Positions 47,936 to 58,992 are shown, numbered from the stretch's first letter. The stretch is 64,000 bases of DNA from Phytomonospora endophytica (GCF_014202425.1 NZ_JACHGT010000026.1:25350-89349); one strand, 5' to 3'. The notes: a model not told the origin generated them from the letters alone. Numbers and translations: made by a program.

Positions 47936-49015
47936 CTACACCGCCTCGGCGGCGACCTTCAAGAACGTGTCGTTCTCCTCGGGCGTCCCCACGGTCACGC
48001 GCACGCCGTCGCCCGGGAACGGGCGCACGATCACTCCGCGCGACTCGCAGTGCTTCCCGAACGCCAGGGCCCTCTCGCCAAGCGGCAGCCACACGAAGTT
48101 CGACTGGCTGTCGGGCACGCCGGGGAACAGCTTGCGCACCTCCTCGGTCAGCCGCGTCCGCTCGGCGATGACCTGCGCGGCCCGCCGCTCCATCTCGTCC
48201 TGCGCCTTCAGCGCGGCAAGCGCGGCGGCCTGCACGACGGCGTTCGTCGAGAAGGGCGTGACGACCTTGCGGACGGCGTCGGCCACGTCGGGGTGCGCGA
48301 CCAGGTAACCCGCGCGCAGCCCGGCCAGTCCCCACGCCTTCGAGAAGGTCCGCACGACCACCACGTTGGGCCGGTCACCGAACTCGACGAGCCCGTCGGG
48401 CACCTCGGCGTCGGTGACGAACTCGCGGTAGGCCTCGTCGAGCAGGACCAGCACGTCGGTGCCGACCCGGTCGAGGAAACGCTCCAGCTCGGCACGGCGG
48501 ACGCTCGTGCCCGTCGGGTTGTTCGGGTTGCAGACGATCACGACGCGGGTCTTGTCGGTCACCGCCGCCGCCATCGCCTCCAGGTCGTGCCCGTGCCCGG
48601 CGTCGTTGGGCACCGTCACGGCCTTCACACCGGCCGTCGCCGCGATGATCGGGTAGGCCTCGAAGCTCCGCCACGAGAACACGACCTCGTCGCCGGGAAC
48701 CGTCGCCGCCTTCAGCAGGTGCTCGCACAGCGCGACCGACCCGCAGCCCGTCGCGATCCGCTCGATCCCGACCGACAACCGCGCGGCGAGCGCCTCGCGC
48801 AGCGCGAGGACGCCCATGTCGGGGTAGCGGTGGACGTTCGTCGCGGCGTCGGCGATGGCCTCGGGGACACCGGGCAGCGGGCCGTAGGGGACCTCGTTGC
48901 TGGCGAGCTTGATCGCCTCGGCGAGTCCGAGCTCGCGGGCGAGGTCGGCGGGGTTGCGGCCGGGGACGTAACTGGGGAGGGCGTCGAGGTCAGCGCGCGT
49001 CAGTCGACGAGACAT
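47936..49015 (-). CDS. hisC: Histidinol-phosphate / aromatic aminotransferase (HisC family)
   Basis: PLP-dependent fold-type I aminotransferase, 359 residues. Motifs: KLASNEVPYGPLPGVPEAIA, RYPDMGVLALREALAARL, VIVCNPNNPTGTSV, LLDEAYREF, and the PLP lysine Lys226 in VRTFSKAWGLAGLRAGYL; the C-terminal RGVIVRPFPGDGVRVTVGT binds the carboxylate. The family includes HisC and the aromatic aminotransferase Pat; no his operon is near, so an aromatic or second-copy role is possible. It overlaps the upstream RDD gene by 26 bases. Confidence 0.9.
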   Translation of the reverse strand: MSRRLTRADLDALPSYVPGRNPADLARELGLAEAIKLASNEVPYGPLPGVPEAIADAATNVHRYPDMGVLALREALAARLSVGIERIATGCGSVALCEHLLKAATVPGDEVVFSWRSFEAYPIIAATAGVKAVTVPNDAGHGHDLEAMAAAVTDKTRVVIVCNPNNPTGTSVRRAELERFLDRVGTDVLVLLDEAYREFVTDAEVPDGLVEFGDRPNVVVVRTFSKAWGLAGLRAGYLVAHPDVADAVRKVVTPFSTNAVVQAAALAALKAQDEMERRAAQVIAERTRLTEEVRKLFPGVPDSQSNFVWLPLGERALAFGKHCESRGVIVRPFPGDGVRVTVGTPEENDTFLKVAAEAV

Positions 49016-49874
49016 CGGTGTCTCCTTTCACCTTCTGTGCGGGGTCGGCGGCGGCAGGGGCGAGCACCACCGTGGTGCCGGGGGACTTGTCGTGCAGGCA
49101 CTGACGATACGGGCGGTCGCGCAGGCACCACAGCGCGTCCGCCAGGAGCAGGAAGATCCCGCAGGCCAGGAACAGGAAGGGCAGGGCCATGAACGACCAC
49201 CGCAGCCCCATCCAGCCCAGCCGCAGGGGCTGACCGTAGAGGGGCACGACCTTGATCCCGACCATCTTCTTCCCCAGTGTCTGCCCGGTGTAGGCGGTCA
49301 TGGGGACCTCGTAGACGAACCAGAGGAGGAGGCCGATGAACATGATGGTCAGCTGGAGGTTGTTGGCGCGCTCGGACAGGGTCAGCGGGTTGAGCTGGGT
49401 GCCCTGGCGCATCGCCGCCTCGACGGCGGGCGTGACCTCCTGGAAGAACTGGTAGATGAAGTACCCGTTGACGACGACGTTGAGCAGCAGGACCGCGACG
49501 GTGTCGATGAGGCGGGCCGACAGGCGCTGGCCGGCGCTGGCGAGGGTGTGTTTCTGCATGTCGCCGGACGGTTCGGGGAAACCCGGCGGGAGTACGGGGC
49601 CGGACTTGCCGGGCATGTCCTGCGGGGGACGCCGGTCGATGGGGGTGACGCCCGCGGGAGGGGGCGCCCAGGTCGGGTCGGCGCGGCCGGGGAGGCCTTG
49701 GGCGCCGGGCTGCGCGGGGAACGACAGGGGCGGCTCGGGTTCGGGTTCCGGGGGGCCGTCGGGGGGTTCGGCGTCGGCGGCGAGGGGCTTGCCGAGCCAC
49801 TGCTCGCCGTCCCAGTAGCGCTGCGTGTCGGGTTCGGCCGGGTCCCGGTACCAGCCGGGCTCGATGCTGCTCAC
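48990..49874 (-). CDS. DUF2510 / RDD-family membrane protein
   Basis: 294 residues. Residues 5-26 (PGWYRDPAEPDTQRYWDGEQ) are a DUF2510 motif; then a Pro-rich cytoplasmic stretch; then the RDD domain from about residue 117 (SAGQRLSARLIDTVAVLLLN) with three to four membrane passes, GQTLGKKMVGIKVV and RLGWMGLRWSFMALPF. RDD proteins are often thought to be transporters or regulators, but function is unclear. It is the upstream gene of the pair with the HisC-like aminotransferase, overlapping by 26 bases. Confidence 0.9.
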   Translation of the reverse strand: MSSIEPGWYRDPAEPDTQRYWDGEQWLGKPLAADAEPPDGPPEPEPEPPLSFPAQPGAQGLPGRADPTWAPPPAGVTPIDRRPPQDMPGKSGPVLPPGFPEPSGDMQKHTLASAGQRLSARLIDTVAVLLLNVVVNGYFIYQFFQEVTPAVEAAMRQGTQLNPLTLSERANNLQLTIMFIGLLLWFVYEVPMTAYTGQTLGKKMVGIKVVPLYGQPLRLGWMGLRWSFMALPFLFLACGIFLLLADALWCLRDRPYRQCLHDKSPGTTVVLAPAAADPAQKVKGDTDVSSTDAR

Positions 49875-49944
49875 CCGCGCAATTGTGTCAGGGGAGATCG
49901 AGGGGGGACGCTCGCGCTCGTCACGGCGGTGTCAAGATCGGCGT

Positions 49945-50922
49945 ATGACGACCATGCGCGCCGTTCGCCTGCGTGAACCGGGGCCGCCCGGGAACCTCGA
50001 ACTCGTCGACCTGCCCGTGCCCGTTCCCGAGCCCGGCTGGGTGCGTGTGAAGGTCGGCGCGTTCGGCCTCAACCGTTCCGAGTTGCACACGCGACTCGGG
50101 CTCGCCGAGGGCGTGACCTTCCCGCGCGTGCCCGGGATCGAGTGCGCGGGGACCGTCGACCTCGACCCCGACGGGATCCTCGCGCCCGGACAGCAGGTCG
50201 CGGCGATGATGGGCGGGATGGGCCGCACCTTCGACGGCGGGTACGCCGAGTACACGGTCGTGCCGCGCGCGCAGCTGATCCCGTTCGCGTCGAAGCTGCC
50301 GTGGGAGACCCTGGGCGCGGTCCCCGAGACGTTGCAGACCGCTTACGGGAGCCTGACCACCGGCCTCGATCTCAGGGCCGGGCAGAGCCTGCTGATCCGC
50401 GGCGGCACCTCCGCGCTCGGGATGGCCCTGACCGCCCTGGCCAAGGACATGGGTGCGACGGTCCTCGCGACCACGCGCAGCCCCGGACGCCTCGACGCGC
50501 TCGCCGCGCAGGGCGTCGACCACCCACTCGTCGACTCGGGCACGATCGCCGACGCCGTGCGCGAGGTCTTCCCCGACGGCGTCGACGCGGCCGTCGAGCT
50601 CGTCGGGACGCCGACGCTCCCGGACACGCTCGCCGCGACGCGCGTGCACGGGACGGTGTGTTTCACGGGGATGTTGTCGAACGAGTGGATCGTGCGCGAC
50701 TTCTATCCGATCGGGTACATCCCGACGGGGGTGCGGCTGACCGGCTACGGCGGTGACGCCTCCGACCTTCCGGCGGAGGTGTTGCAGGGGTACCTGGACA
50801 AGCTCGCGGCGGGCACGGTTCCGGCCGGGCCGACGACGGTTTACGCGCTCGACGAGGTGCCACGGGCGCACGACGACATGGAGCACAACCGGGTGTTCGG
50901 CAAGCTGGTGGTGGTGATCTAG
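49945..50922 (+). CDS. Zinc-type MDR oxidoreductase (quinone reductase-like)
   Basis: 325 residues of the medium-chain dehydrogenase/reductase family. N-terminal GroES-like fold (GWVRVKVGAFGLNRSELHTR, PRVPGIECAGTVD), then the NADPH Rossmann fold (LLIRGGTSALGMALTALAKD). It lacks the structural-zinc cysteines, so it belongs to the quinone oxidoreductase branch that works without zinc. ATG 49945 was preferred over an earlier in-frame start because homology begins there. It faces the Lrp gene tail to tail. Confidence 0.9.
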   Translation: MTTMRAVRLREPGPPGNLELVDLPVPVPEPGWVRVKVGAFGLNRSELHTRLGLAEGVTFPRVPGIECAGTVDLDPDGILAPGQQVAAMMGGMGRTFDGGYAEYTVVPRAQLIPFASKLPWETLGAVPETLQTAYGSLTTGLDLRAGQSLLIRGGTSALGMALTALAKDMGATVLATTRSPGRLDALAAQGVDHPLVDSGTIADAVREVFPDGVDAAVELVGTPTLPDTLAATRVHGTVCFTGMLSNEWIVRDFYPIGYIPTGVRLTGYGGDASDLPAEVLQGYLDKLAAGTVPAGPTTVYALDEVPRAHDDMEHNRVFGKLVVVI

Positions 50923-50929
50923 GGGCGGC

Positions 50930-52883
<1,954 letters not shown>

Positions 52884-53062
52884 GGCCCGGTGGTAAGCCG
52901 CGTACCTACGCACATCCTGGCTTTCGCGACAGCGGCGGTAGGGGAGGCGGATACCGCCTCGGGGACCATCGTCCGTGTCTCCGGGGCGGCTTCTCGCGCG
53001 CTGGTGGGCATCTTTTGGGCATGGCTCTGGGCTTTTTCTGGGCATCGTGGTTCACTCAATGC
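52884..53062 (+). promoter_or_regulatory. Left end and promoter region of the cassette
   Basis: After the end of the duplicated segment, 180 bases lead to the first cassette gene. TGGGCAT occurs three times (53005-53011, 53016-53022, 53039-53045). GGGCTTTTTCTGGGCAT (53029-53045) is the reverse complement, with one mismatch, of 53063-53079, whose first three bases are the ATG of the next gene. No Shine-Dalgarno is visible. This looks like an operator array plus a hairpin that would bury the start codon. Confidence 0.5.
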
Positions 53063-53938
53063 ATGCCCAAAAAAAGCCCAGCTAGCCAGGACGTGATTTA
53101 CGGCCTCCAGCAGGTCTTGCGGCGAGGGCTTCCCGTCACGAGCGCGACCGGTTCCTTGACCGAACTTCGAGGCGTCGTCGCGCGTGCGGTGGACCCGACG
53201 GACGCGCCGAGTCGCACGAGCGCTCTGAACGGACTCCTGCAGAGTCTTCTCGCCCGGTTCAAGGACGCCAGGTACGCCGAAGCGGTTCGCGCGCTCTTCG
53301 GACTGCCGCCCGCCCTGCCGGGGCAGAACCTCACTCAGCGAAGATCCGCCGCGGCGGTCAGTGCCGGCCACGAGGTGCACCACTTTCGCAAGCGGGTCGA
53401 GCCGCGGCTCATCGAGCAACTGGCCGCCGATCTGCTCGCCGACGCGGACGGCTTCACCCGCACCAAGGCCATCGCCCCCCGTCTCACCCCGGCCGGCGCC
53501 CGACCGCGAGTCCCCGCCGATCCCTTCGCGTGGGAAGTCGCGGAGGAGGAAGAGGCGGTGTCCCGGCTCTGGGCCGCGATCTACGGGCTTCGTGCCGAGC
53601 TCGTGGCGATCGAGCGGCTCGTCAGCCTCGGATCAGAAGAAGCCCAGATCGTGCCGCGCGCGGTCACGGCGGCCTGGATGTGGGGACGCGCGAGTGCCGC
53701 CGCAGTGGCACACGGCCAGGCCTACGGCCGGAATGACGGTCAGACTCCCGACGTGATGCTCTCACTCGCGGGGTGGACACCCCCGTTGCCCGCGCCATTG
53801 GCGACACGTCTGAGGGAAGCGGCGTCGACGGCGGACTCGCGCCGTGAATTCCTCGCCTCGGTCCGTGGCGACGTCGAACTCGGGAACGCGTGGATCCGGC
53901 CGTTCCTTTCCACCGCGATCGATGAGGAGTCACGATGA
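53063..53938 (+). CDS. Cassette gene 1: helical protein of unknown function
   Basis: 291 residues, no signal or membrane segment. Residues 90-127 (LTQRRSAAAVSAGHEVHHFR then KRVEPRLIEQLAADLLAD) have a pattern I associate with short helical modules in actinobacterial NTPase and conflict-type proteins; this is weak recognition. The C-terminal half (VSRLWAAIYGLRAELVAIER, VTAAWMWGRASAAAVAHGQA) is also helical. The ATG at 53063 lies in an inverted repeat. The stop overlaps the next gene (ATGA), so the three cassette genes are translated together. Confidence 0.7.
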   Translation: MPKKSPASQDVIYGLQQVLRRGLPVTSATGSLTELRGVVARAVDPTDAPSRTSALNGLLQSLLARFKDARYAEAVRALFGLPPALPGQNLTQRRSAAAVSAGHEVHHFRKRVEPRLIEQLAADLLADADGFTRTKAIAPRLTPAGARPRVPADPFAWEVAEEEEAVSRLWAAIYGLRAELVAIERLVSLGSEEAQIVPRAVTAAWMWGRASAAAVAHGQAYGRNDGQTPDVMLSLAGWTPPLPAPLATRLREAASTADSRREFLASVRGDVELGNAWIRPFLSTAIDEESR

Positions 53939-54534
53939 CCGGCACCGCACTGGCGGAGGCTCTGGGAGCGGCGGCCGCCGCGGGCCCGCTCCGGTATGTC
54001 ATCACCGGAGGTCCGAGTTCGGGCAAGGACGATTTGATCGAGGCGATCCTCGACGCCCAGATCCCGTGCATGGAAGCCGAACCGGGGCGCGAGATCTACC
54101 GCAAGCACAGAGCGAGGCTCGGGCGGCACCTGCGCAGGGAAGACCGCCACGAGTACTCGCTGGAGGTTCTCGACGCCTTCATCTCCGAGTTCACTCGTCA
54201 CAAGCACGGGATCCGGTTCTTCAACCGCGGGATCCCGGACGGATACGGGTGGGACGCCTTCTTCGGTCTTGGTCCCACTCCTCAATTGGAGCAGGCGAAC
54301 CGCATCTACCGGTACGACGTCGTCTTCGTGCTGGACCCGCTCGACCGCTTCGAAGACGCCGACGACGTCGTGTGGGCGCAGGACCGGGAGATACGACGGG
54401 TCCACGAGCTGATCGTCCAGGGGTACTACGACGCAGGATACGAGCCGGTGTTCGTACCACCCAACTCCGCCGTCGAGCGCCTGGACTTCATCTGCGCCAA
54501 CCTCCGCCTGCCCAAACCGAGCCGTGGTGCGTGA
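53935..54534 (+). CDS. Cassette gene 2: small AAA/P-loop NTPase
   Basis: 199 residues. Walker A at 25-32 (YVITGGPSSGKDDLIEAI), then helices rich in basic residues (EIYRKHRARLGRHLRREDRH), NRGIPDGYG, and a Walker B-like strand VVFVLDPLDRFED. The layout is that of AAA_28-type NTPases/kinases, a group that includes nucleotide and cofactor kinases. C-terminal VHELIVQGYYDAGYEPVFVP fits this group. Lid arginines are present. The partner genes on both sides suggest it activates or modifies a nucleotide or RNA substrate, which is inference. Confidence 0.8.
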   Translation: MTGTALAEALGAAAAAGPLRYVITGGPSSGKDDLIEAILDAQIPCMEAEPGREIYRKHRARLGRHLRREDRHEYSLEVLDAFISEFTRHKHGIRFFNRGIPDGYGWDAFFGLGPTPQLEQANRIYRYDVVFVLDPLDRFEDADDVVWAQDREIRRVHELIVQGYYDAGYEPVFVPPNSAVERLDFICANLRLPKPSRGA

Positions 54535-54537
54535 GTC

Positions 54538-55986
54538 GTGCCGGAGAACCAGGCCTTGCTGCTCTCACCCAACAGCGTCTTGGCGAATGCTCTACTCAGG
54601 ACGATCGACATCCTCCGTCCGCGTGTGCAGGCTGCGCGGCCGCAGCGCATCGAGTTCGTCGTTGGAACGCAGATCAACGGCGCACCCCACCTGGGCACGA
54701 ACCTCGTCCAGACGGCGGCGTTCCTCCTGGCCAAGGTCGCCCGGCGAGAGTTCAGCATCGACACGACCGTCTATTTCGGAGCACTCGACAACGCGCCCTT
54801 CGAGGTCACTCTCGACCCGGACACCCACCACGCCTACCAGCAGACCTACTTCCATGCACTGGGCAAGGAGGGCATCGGCGAGCTGATCGACACGTACTAC
54901 CGGGACTTCTTCGAATCGCTCGCCGAGGCGACCGGTACCGATTACGTGATCGAGACCTACACCGATCAACAGGCGTCGCCGGGCTTCCGTGCGGAGTTCT
55001 TGCGAACACTTGAACACCTGGACGGTATTCGCTGGTGGATCGCGCCGTCTCACGGCGTGGTGCATGTTCGAGTGCCCTGTCCGGAATGCGGATGGGCGGA
55101 GAAGCGCGCAGACCGGACAAAGCTCGTTCACCTCGACGAGGACGGAGCCGTGTTCACGGCCGTGTGCCTCGATCACGGGGGTTACGAGGCGCAGGTGGAT
55201 CCCGAGGATGGTGGACCGTACCTGGATCTCGCGACCCTCTATCGGAACCTGGTGAAGGAACGGGCGCTTGGTCGCGACACGAGTGTCCTGCGCGTCATGA
55301 TGAAGGGAGGAGACTGGGCCTTCGGGTGCCAGCTGGTCGACGGCGCTCTGGGTGCCCTCGGGACCCCGGCCGCGCAGATGCCGATGAGGATCTTCACCCC
55401 GCAGGTACTGGCTCCGACCGGGGCGAAACTGTCGAAGTCTCTGCTGAGAGAGCACGGATCAAGCCTTCTCCCCGCTGATGTCGAGCCGTGGATGCTGGAC
55501 ACCACCGCCTGGCAGGGCAGCACCGATAACTATGTGGACGCATTGGTCTGGCTGGTCGGCGAACTACTCGCCGACCCGAAGCACCTGTTCCGTTCGTTCA
55601 CGGTGAAGGAGCTCGGGCGACTCATGAGCGTGCGGCCGGACGATCTCGACGCGCGCCCTCGTGCCCACGAGATGGGGATCTACAAGCGGTACTTCGATCT
55701 GATCGCCTCGGGCCGGAAGACGACCGAGATCCGGGTCAACGATTCGAGCCGCAAGAAGATCAAGGTGGGCTCGCTGATCAGGTTCCGTTGCCGGGAGGAA
55801 GAGGTACTGACGAGGGTGACGCGGGTGGCGAGGTACGCGGACTTCGAGGAGATGTTCGCTCATGAGGATCTCGGATCGGTGAACCCGCTGGCGAGCAGGG
55901 AGCAGCAGCTCGCGAACGTGCGGCAGATCTATCCGCCGGAGCGGGAGGCTTTGGGGGTGCTGGCCCTGGGGATCGAGTTGGTGTGA
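54538..55986 (+). CDS. Cassette gene 3: class I aminoacyl-tRNA-synthetase-like domain fused to ASCH domain
   Basis: 482 residues, GTG start three bases after the NTPase gene. Residues about 36-370 resemble class I synthetases, closest in feel to class I LysRS: HIGH-like TQINGAPHLGTNLVQ (HLGT at 51-54) and KMSKS-like GAKLSKSLLREHGSS (297-301). Between them a zinc-finger-like set Cys181-x2-Cys184 and Cys210-x2-His213. Residues about 379-482 (MGIYKRYFDLIASGRKTTEI, ARYADFEEMFAHEDLG) are an ASCH domain, a PUA-like RNA-binding or RNA-processing fold. No separate anticodon-binding domain is seen. It may modify or sense RNA rather than charge tRNA. Confidence 0.8.
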   Translation: MPENQALLLSPNSVLANALLRTIDILRPRVQAARPQRIEFVVGTQINGAPHLGTNLVQTAAFLLAKVARREFSIDTTVYFGALDNAPFEVTLDPDTHHAYQQTYFHALGKEGIGELIDTYYRDFFESLAEATGTDYVIETYTDQQASPGFRAEFLRTLEHLDGIRWWIAPSHGVVHVRVPCPECGWAEKRADRTKLVHLDEDGAVFTAVCLDHGGYEAQVDPEDGGPYLDLATLYRNLVKERALGRDTSVLRVMMKGGDWAFGCQLVDGALGALGTPAAQMPMRIFTPQVLAPTGAKLSKSLLREHGSSLLPADVEPWMLDTTAWQGSTDNYVDALVWLVGELLADPKHLFRSFTVKELGRLMSVRPDDLDARPRAHEMGIYKRYFDLIASGRKTTEIRVNDSSRKKIKVGSLIRFRCREEEVLTRVTRVARYADFEEMFAHEDLGSVNPLASREQQLANVRQIYPPEREALGVLALGIELV

Positions 55987-56038
55987 TCGGCGGGTATCTC
56001 CACTGGCGCAGCGGTGCGTACCACCGCATTTTCTCCCC

Positions 56039-56525
<487 letters not shown>

Positions 56526-56589
56526 GCCGCGTGCCCAGCACCCGGTTTCCGCGTCGGTGACTGTGGCGCCGTGCGGATCGGGAAGCGGA

Positions 56590-56624
56590 CACCGTCCCGG
56601 AGGCCAGGAGTCTCCGGGACGGTG
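56590..56624 (+). terminator. Duplicated copy of the hppD terminator
   Basis: Same 13-bp stem and nine-base loop as at 52779-52813, carried along in the duplicated segment. It would stop transcripts leaving the cassette. Confidence 0.85.
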
Positions 56625-56791
56625 CGTTTCGCGAGTGGGTCGACCACATAGGACGGGTGTCGCGACCGCGTCTCCTCTGGCGGGGGAGGCGCGGTTTCGG
56701 CGTGCCGGGGGCGACTTGTGGCGATGCGAGAGGATGTCGGCGGTACGGGACCGGGTGAAGCTGTTCTGAAGCCGGTTCCCGTCATGCTCGT

Positions 56792-56804
56792 GTATCGCCG
56801 ATAC
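56792..56804. promoter_or_regulatory. Perfect palindrome upstream of the secreted protein gene
   Basis: GTATCGCCGATAC is a perfect 13-base palindrome 20 bases before the GTG at 56824. It overlaps the likely promoter or 5' end and could be a repressor site. Confidence 0.45.
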
Positions 56805-56823
56805 AGCAAGAACGGGGAACCCT

Positions 56824-57819
56824 GTGACCAGAGCAAGACTCTTCCGCCGCACCTTGTACGGCGTCCTCGCCGTAGCGGTCGCGGCCGCCGGTTTACTGCT
56901 GACCCAGGAGGCGACGGCGCTGTCCTCGCGGGCCGACGTCAAACCCGCCAGTTACCGCTCGCCCGCGTACAACGCGCCGATGCTGAACGTCAAGGTCGCC
57001 TCGGTGACCTTCAACGTCGCGGCCGGGCAGGCCGCCTACATCAACAGCAGTCTCAAGTTCGGCAACGCCACCACCCGGATTCTCGTCGACAACCAGGTGG
57101 AGTGCTTCAACAACAAGGGGACGTCCGTTCGTAAGCTGCTGCGGAGCCAGAACGTCTACGCGGCGGGGAATGGAGCCCTGTCCACAGTGGCCCTCACGAC
57201 GAGGTTCCTGCTGCCCACCGCGACCGCCGCGAGCTTCCGTTGCGACCTGTCGCTGTGGACGCGCTCGCTGGGCGATGCCGGCCGGGTCGGTCTCATGAGC
57301 GGATTCGTTGAGGTCGCCGGGAAGTACGCCGGCACGACACAGGCCGCCACGACCGGACGGTCCCTTGTGACCAAGTCGGCCCCCGTGTGGGCTCCCGCTG
57401 TCAAGGGAAGCGCGTCCGTGCCCAAGACGACGGGCTTGTGGCAGGCGCCCGGTGGCGCCACGAGCCTGAGCGTTTTCGGGGATGCCCAGCTCACGACCTG
57501 TTATGGCAAGGACAAGGCTCCGTGCCCTGTGACCGCCAACGACAAGAAGGGGTCCCTCGTACGGACCACCCTGGTGGCGACGCAGTTCAAGAAGGACGGG
57601 TCGGTGTGTAAGACGAGCACCGTGTCGAGTGATGTGCGGATCCCGCAGTACGTGCACCATCAGCCGGTGTACCTGCATAACCCCAAGGTGCCGGTGCTGA
57701 CGGGGAGCGGATGTCTTCCGGTGTTCTCTGTTTATCTGAAGCACCAGCTTCTTGCCGACCACCCGTACTACGTGCACGGGAGTTCTGACGATGCCGTGGT
57801 CAGCGTGATCCCGGTGTAG
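56824..57819 (+). CDS. Secreted protein of unknown function, 331 aa
   Basis: N-terminal signal peptide: basic MTRARLFRRTLYGV, hydrophobic LAVAVAAAGLLLT, cleavage probable near EATALSS (residues 30-34). The mature part is rich in beta-forming and small residues (VASVTFNVAAGQAAYINSSL, FGNATTRILVDNQVECFN) with several Cys (VECFNN, SFRCDLS, TTCYGK, APCPV, SVCKTS, SGCLPV) likely in disulfides. A His/Tyr-rich end (YVHHQPVYLHNP, HPYYVHGSSDD) is notable. No family recognised. GTG after GGGGAAC; a strong terminator follows. Confidence 0.82.
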   Translation: MTRARLFRRTLYGVLAVAVAAAGLLLTQEATALSSRADVKPASYRSPAYNAPMLNVKVASVTFNVAAGQAAYINSSLKFGNATTRILVDNQVECFNNKGTSVRKLLRSQNVYAAGNGALSTVALTTRFLLPTATAASFRCDLSLWTRSLGDAGRVGLMSGFVEVAGKYAGTTQAATTGRSLVTKSAPVWAPAVKGSASVPKTTGLWQAPGGATSLSVFGDAQLTTCYGKDKAPCPVTANDKKGSLVRTTLVATQFKKDGSVCKTSTVSSDVRIPQYVHHQPVYLHNPKVPVLTGSGCLPVFSVYLKHQLLADHPYYVHGSSDDAVVSVIPV

Positions 57820-57833
57820 GGGAGTGAATGAAG

Positions 57834-57863
57834 CGGCCCGCCACCCGTGAGGGTGGCGGGCCG
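57834..57863 (+). terminator. Terminator of the secreted protein gene
   Basis: Perfect 13-bp stem (57834-57846 with 57851-57863), GTGA loop, then TGTTTGTT. It stands just before the convergent DUF397 gene. Confidence 0.9.
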
Positions 57864-57877
57864 TGTTTGTTCGGAGG

Positions 57878-58072
57878 TCAGGCGACGTCGAAGCCGCCGG
57901 ACTTGAGGTCGCGCACGAAGCCCGACCAGGAGTCGGGGGTGAGCGTAAAGACGGCGCCGGTGCGGTGCTTGGTGTCACGGACGGCGATGCCGGCATTCGT
58001 GCGGCAGCCAACCTCAACGCAGTTCGAGCCACCGGCGTTGCCGCTACGGCTGCTCTTGCGCCAGGAGATCAC
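57878..58072 (-). CDS. DUF397 protein
   Basis: 64 residues with the DUF397 pattern: WRKSSRSGNAGGSNCVEVG, then AVRDTKHRTGAVFTLTPDSW and FVRDLKSGGFD. Such small proteins are partners or antagonists of the XRE/DUF5753 regulators encoded just upstream, as in the WhiJ-type developmental systems of Streptomyces (family knowledge). The ATG overlaps the regulator's stop by four bases. Confidence 0.95.
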   Translation of the reverse strand: MISWRKSSRSGNAGGSNCVEVGCRTNAGIAVRDTKHRTGAVFTLTPDSWSGFVRDLKSGGFDVA

Positions 58073-58923
58073 AGACTGTTCCTCTCGGCGATGATCAGTT
58101 CACGGGAAGCCTCAGGCCCGAGGCTTGCTTTCAGGACGCGATCATACGTCTGGGCAAGAGTGTCGACCATGTCTCCTTCAACGCAGACATCTCCACCTGG
58201 GACCGTAAGGAGACATGCCTCCGGATACGGATCCTCCAGGCGAAGGATCTCGAAGCCACCGGTCAAGCTTGCGTGCATGCCCACCGAGAAGGGAAGTATG
58301 CGGATCTCGATGTTCGGCCGCTCGCTCATCTGCACCAGATAGTCCAACTGGCGGTCCATCGCCTCAACGCCACCTGCTGGACGTTTGAGAACGGCTTCGT
58401 CGATCACAACGCTGTACTGCACGGGATCGTGTGTGGTCAGAATGTGCTGCCGTGTGGTCCTGACCTCGATCCATCGCTGGATCTCGTCATCGGTCGCCTC
58501 CGGGCGATCGAGGCGCATCAAGCCTTCGGCGTATCCGGGGACCTGTAGAAGTCCGGGAATGAGAATCGCAGCAAACGCGTCGATCGCCTCGGTCTTGGAC
58601 TCCAGCCAGATTCGATCCATGAGTACGCCAGCGATGTCTTCGATGTAGCCCTCCCACCAGCCCTTCTGGGTAACATCCCGGCAGATCTTGTGGAGGTCAT
58701 CTCGCCGCTTGGGGTCGTGGACGTTGCAGACTCGCAGGTAGTTGTCCACATCCCGGATCGTCGCCGGGAGCTTGCCGGATTCCATCTTGGACACGTTGCC
58801 GGGATCGATTCCGAGGTCGGCGCCGATGCTGCGGACGCTGAAGTCCGCCTCTTCGCGCAGCCGCCGCAGCTCTTGGCCGAGCCTGACCGCCCGCAGTGTC
58901 GGGCGGCGCTTCGTCGCCATCAT
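58069..58923 (-). CDS. XRE-family regulator with DUF5753 domain (WhiJ-like)
   Basis: 285 residues. N-terminal helix-turn-helix (LGQELRRLREEADFSVRSIG, ADLGIDPGNVSKMESGKLPA), then the DUF5753 domain (ESKTEAIDAFAAILIPGLLQ, GYAEGLMRLDRPEATDDEIQ, RQHILTT, VIDEAVLKRP, RILPFSVGMHASLTGGFEIL). Two adjacent ATGs (58923, 58920) are possible. It forms a unit with the DUF397 gene. The 80 bases upstream are AT-rich with nested inverted repeats, a probable autoregulatory operator. Confidence 0.95.
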   Translation of the reverse strand: MMATKRRPTLRAVRLGQELRRLREEADFSVRSIGADLGIDPGNVSKMESGKLPATIRDVDNYLRVCNVHDPKRRDDLHKICRDVTQKGWWEGYIEDIAGVLMDRIWLESKTEAIDAFAAILIPGLLQVPGYAEGLMRLDRPEATDDEIQRWIEVRTTRQHILTTHDPVQYSVVIDEAVLKRPAGGVEAMDRQLDYLVQMSERPNIEIRILPFSVGMHASLTGGFEILRLEDPYPEACLLTVPGGDVCVEGDMVDTLAQTYDRVLKASLGPEASRELIIAERNSL

Positions 58924-58939
58924 TCACATCCCGAAATCT

Positions 58940-58992
58940 GTAGTAACCATCATGCCAACGTTGTAAAGCCAGCTACATCATGGTACAACTAC
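58940..58992. promoter_or_regulatory. Nested inverted repeats upstream of the XRE gene
   Basis: GTAGT (58940-58944) with ACTAC (58988-58992), and inside them GTTGTA (58960-58965) with TACAAC (58984-58989, 18-base spacer). The stretch is AT-rich in a GC-rich genome. A likely binding site for the adjacent regulator. Confidence 0.5.

Noticed and set aside
54538..55986. Second lysyl-tRNA synthetase for normal translation
   Set aside because: HIGH and KMSKS motifs are altered, no anticodon domain is visible, an ASCH domain is fused, and a normal lysS is present at 34722.
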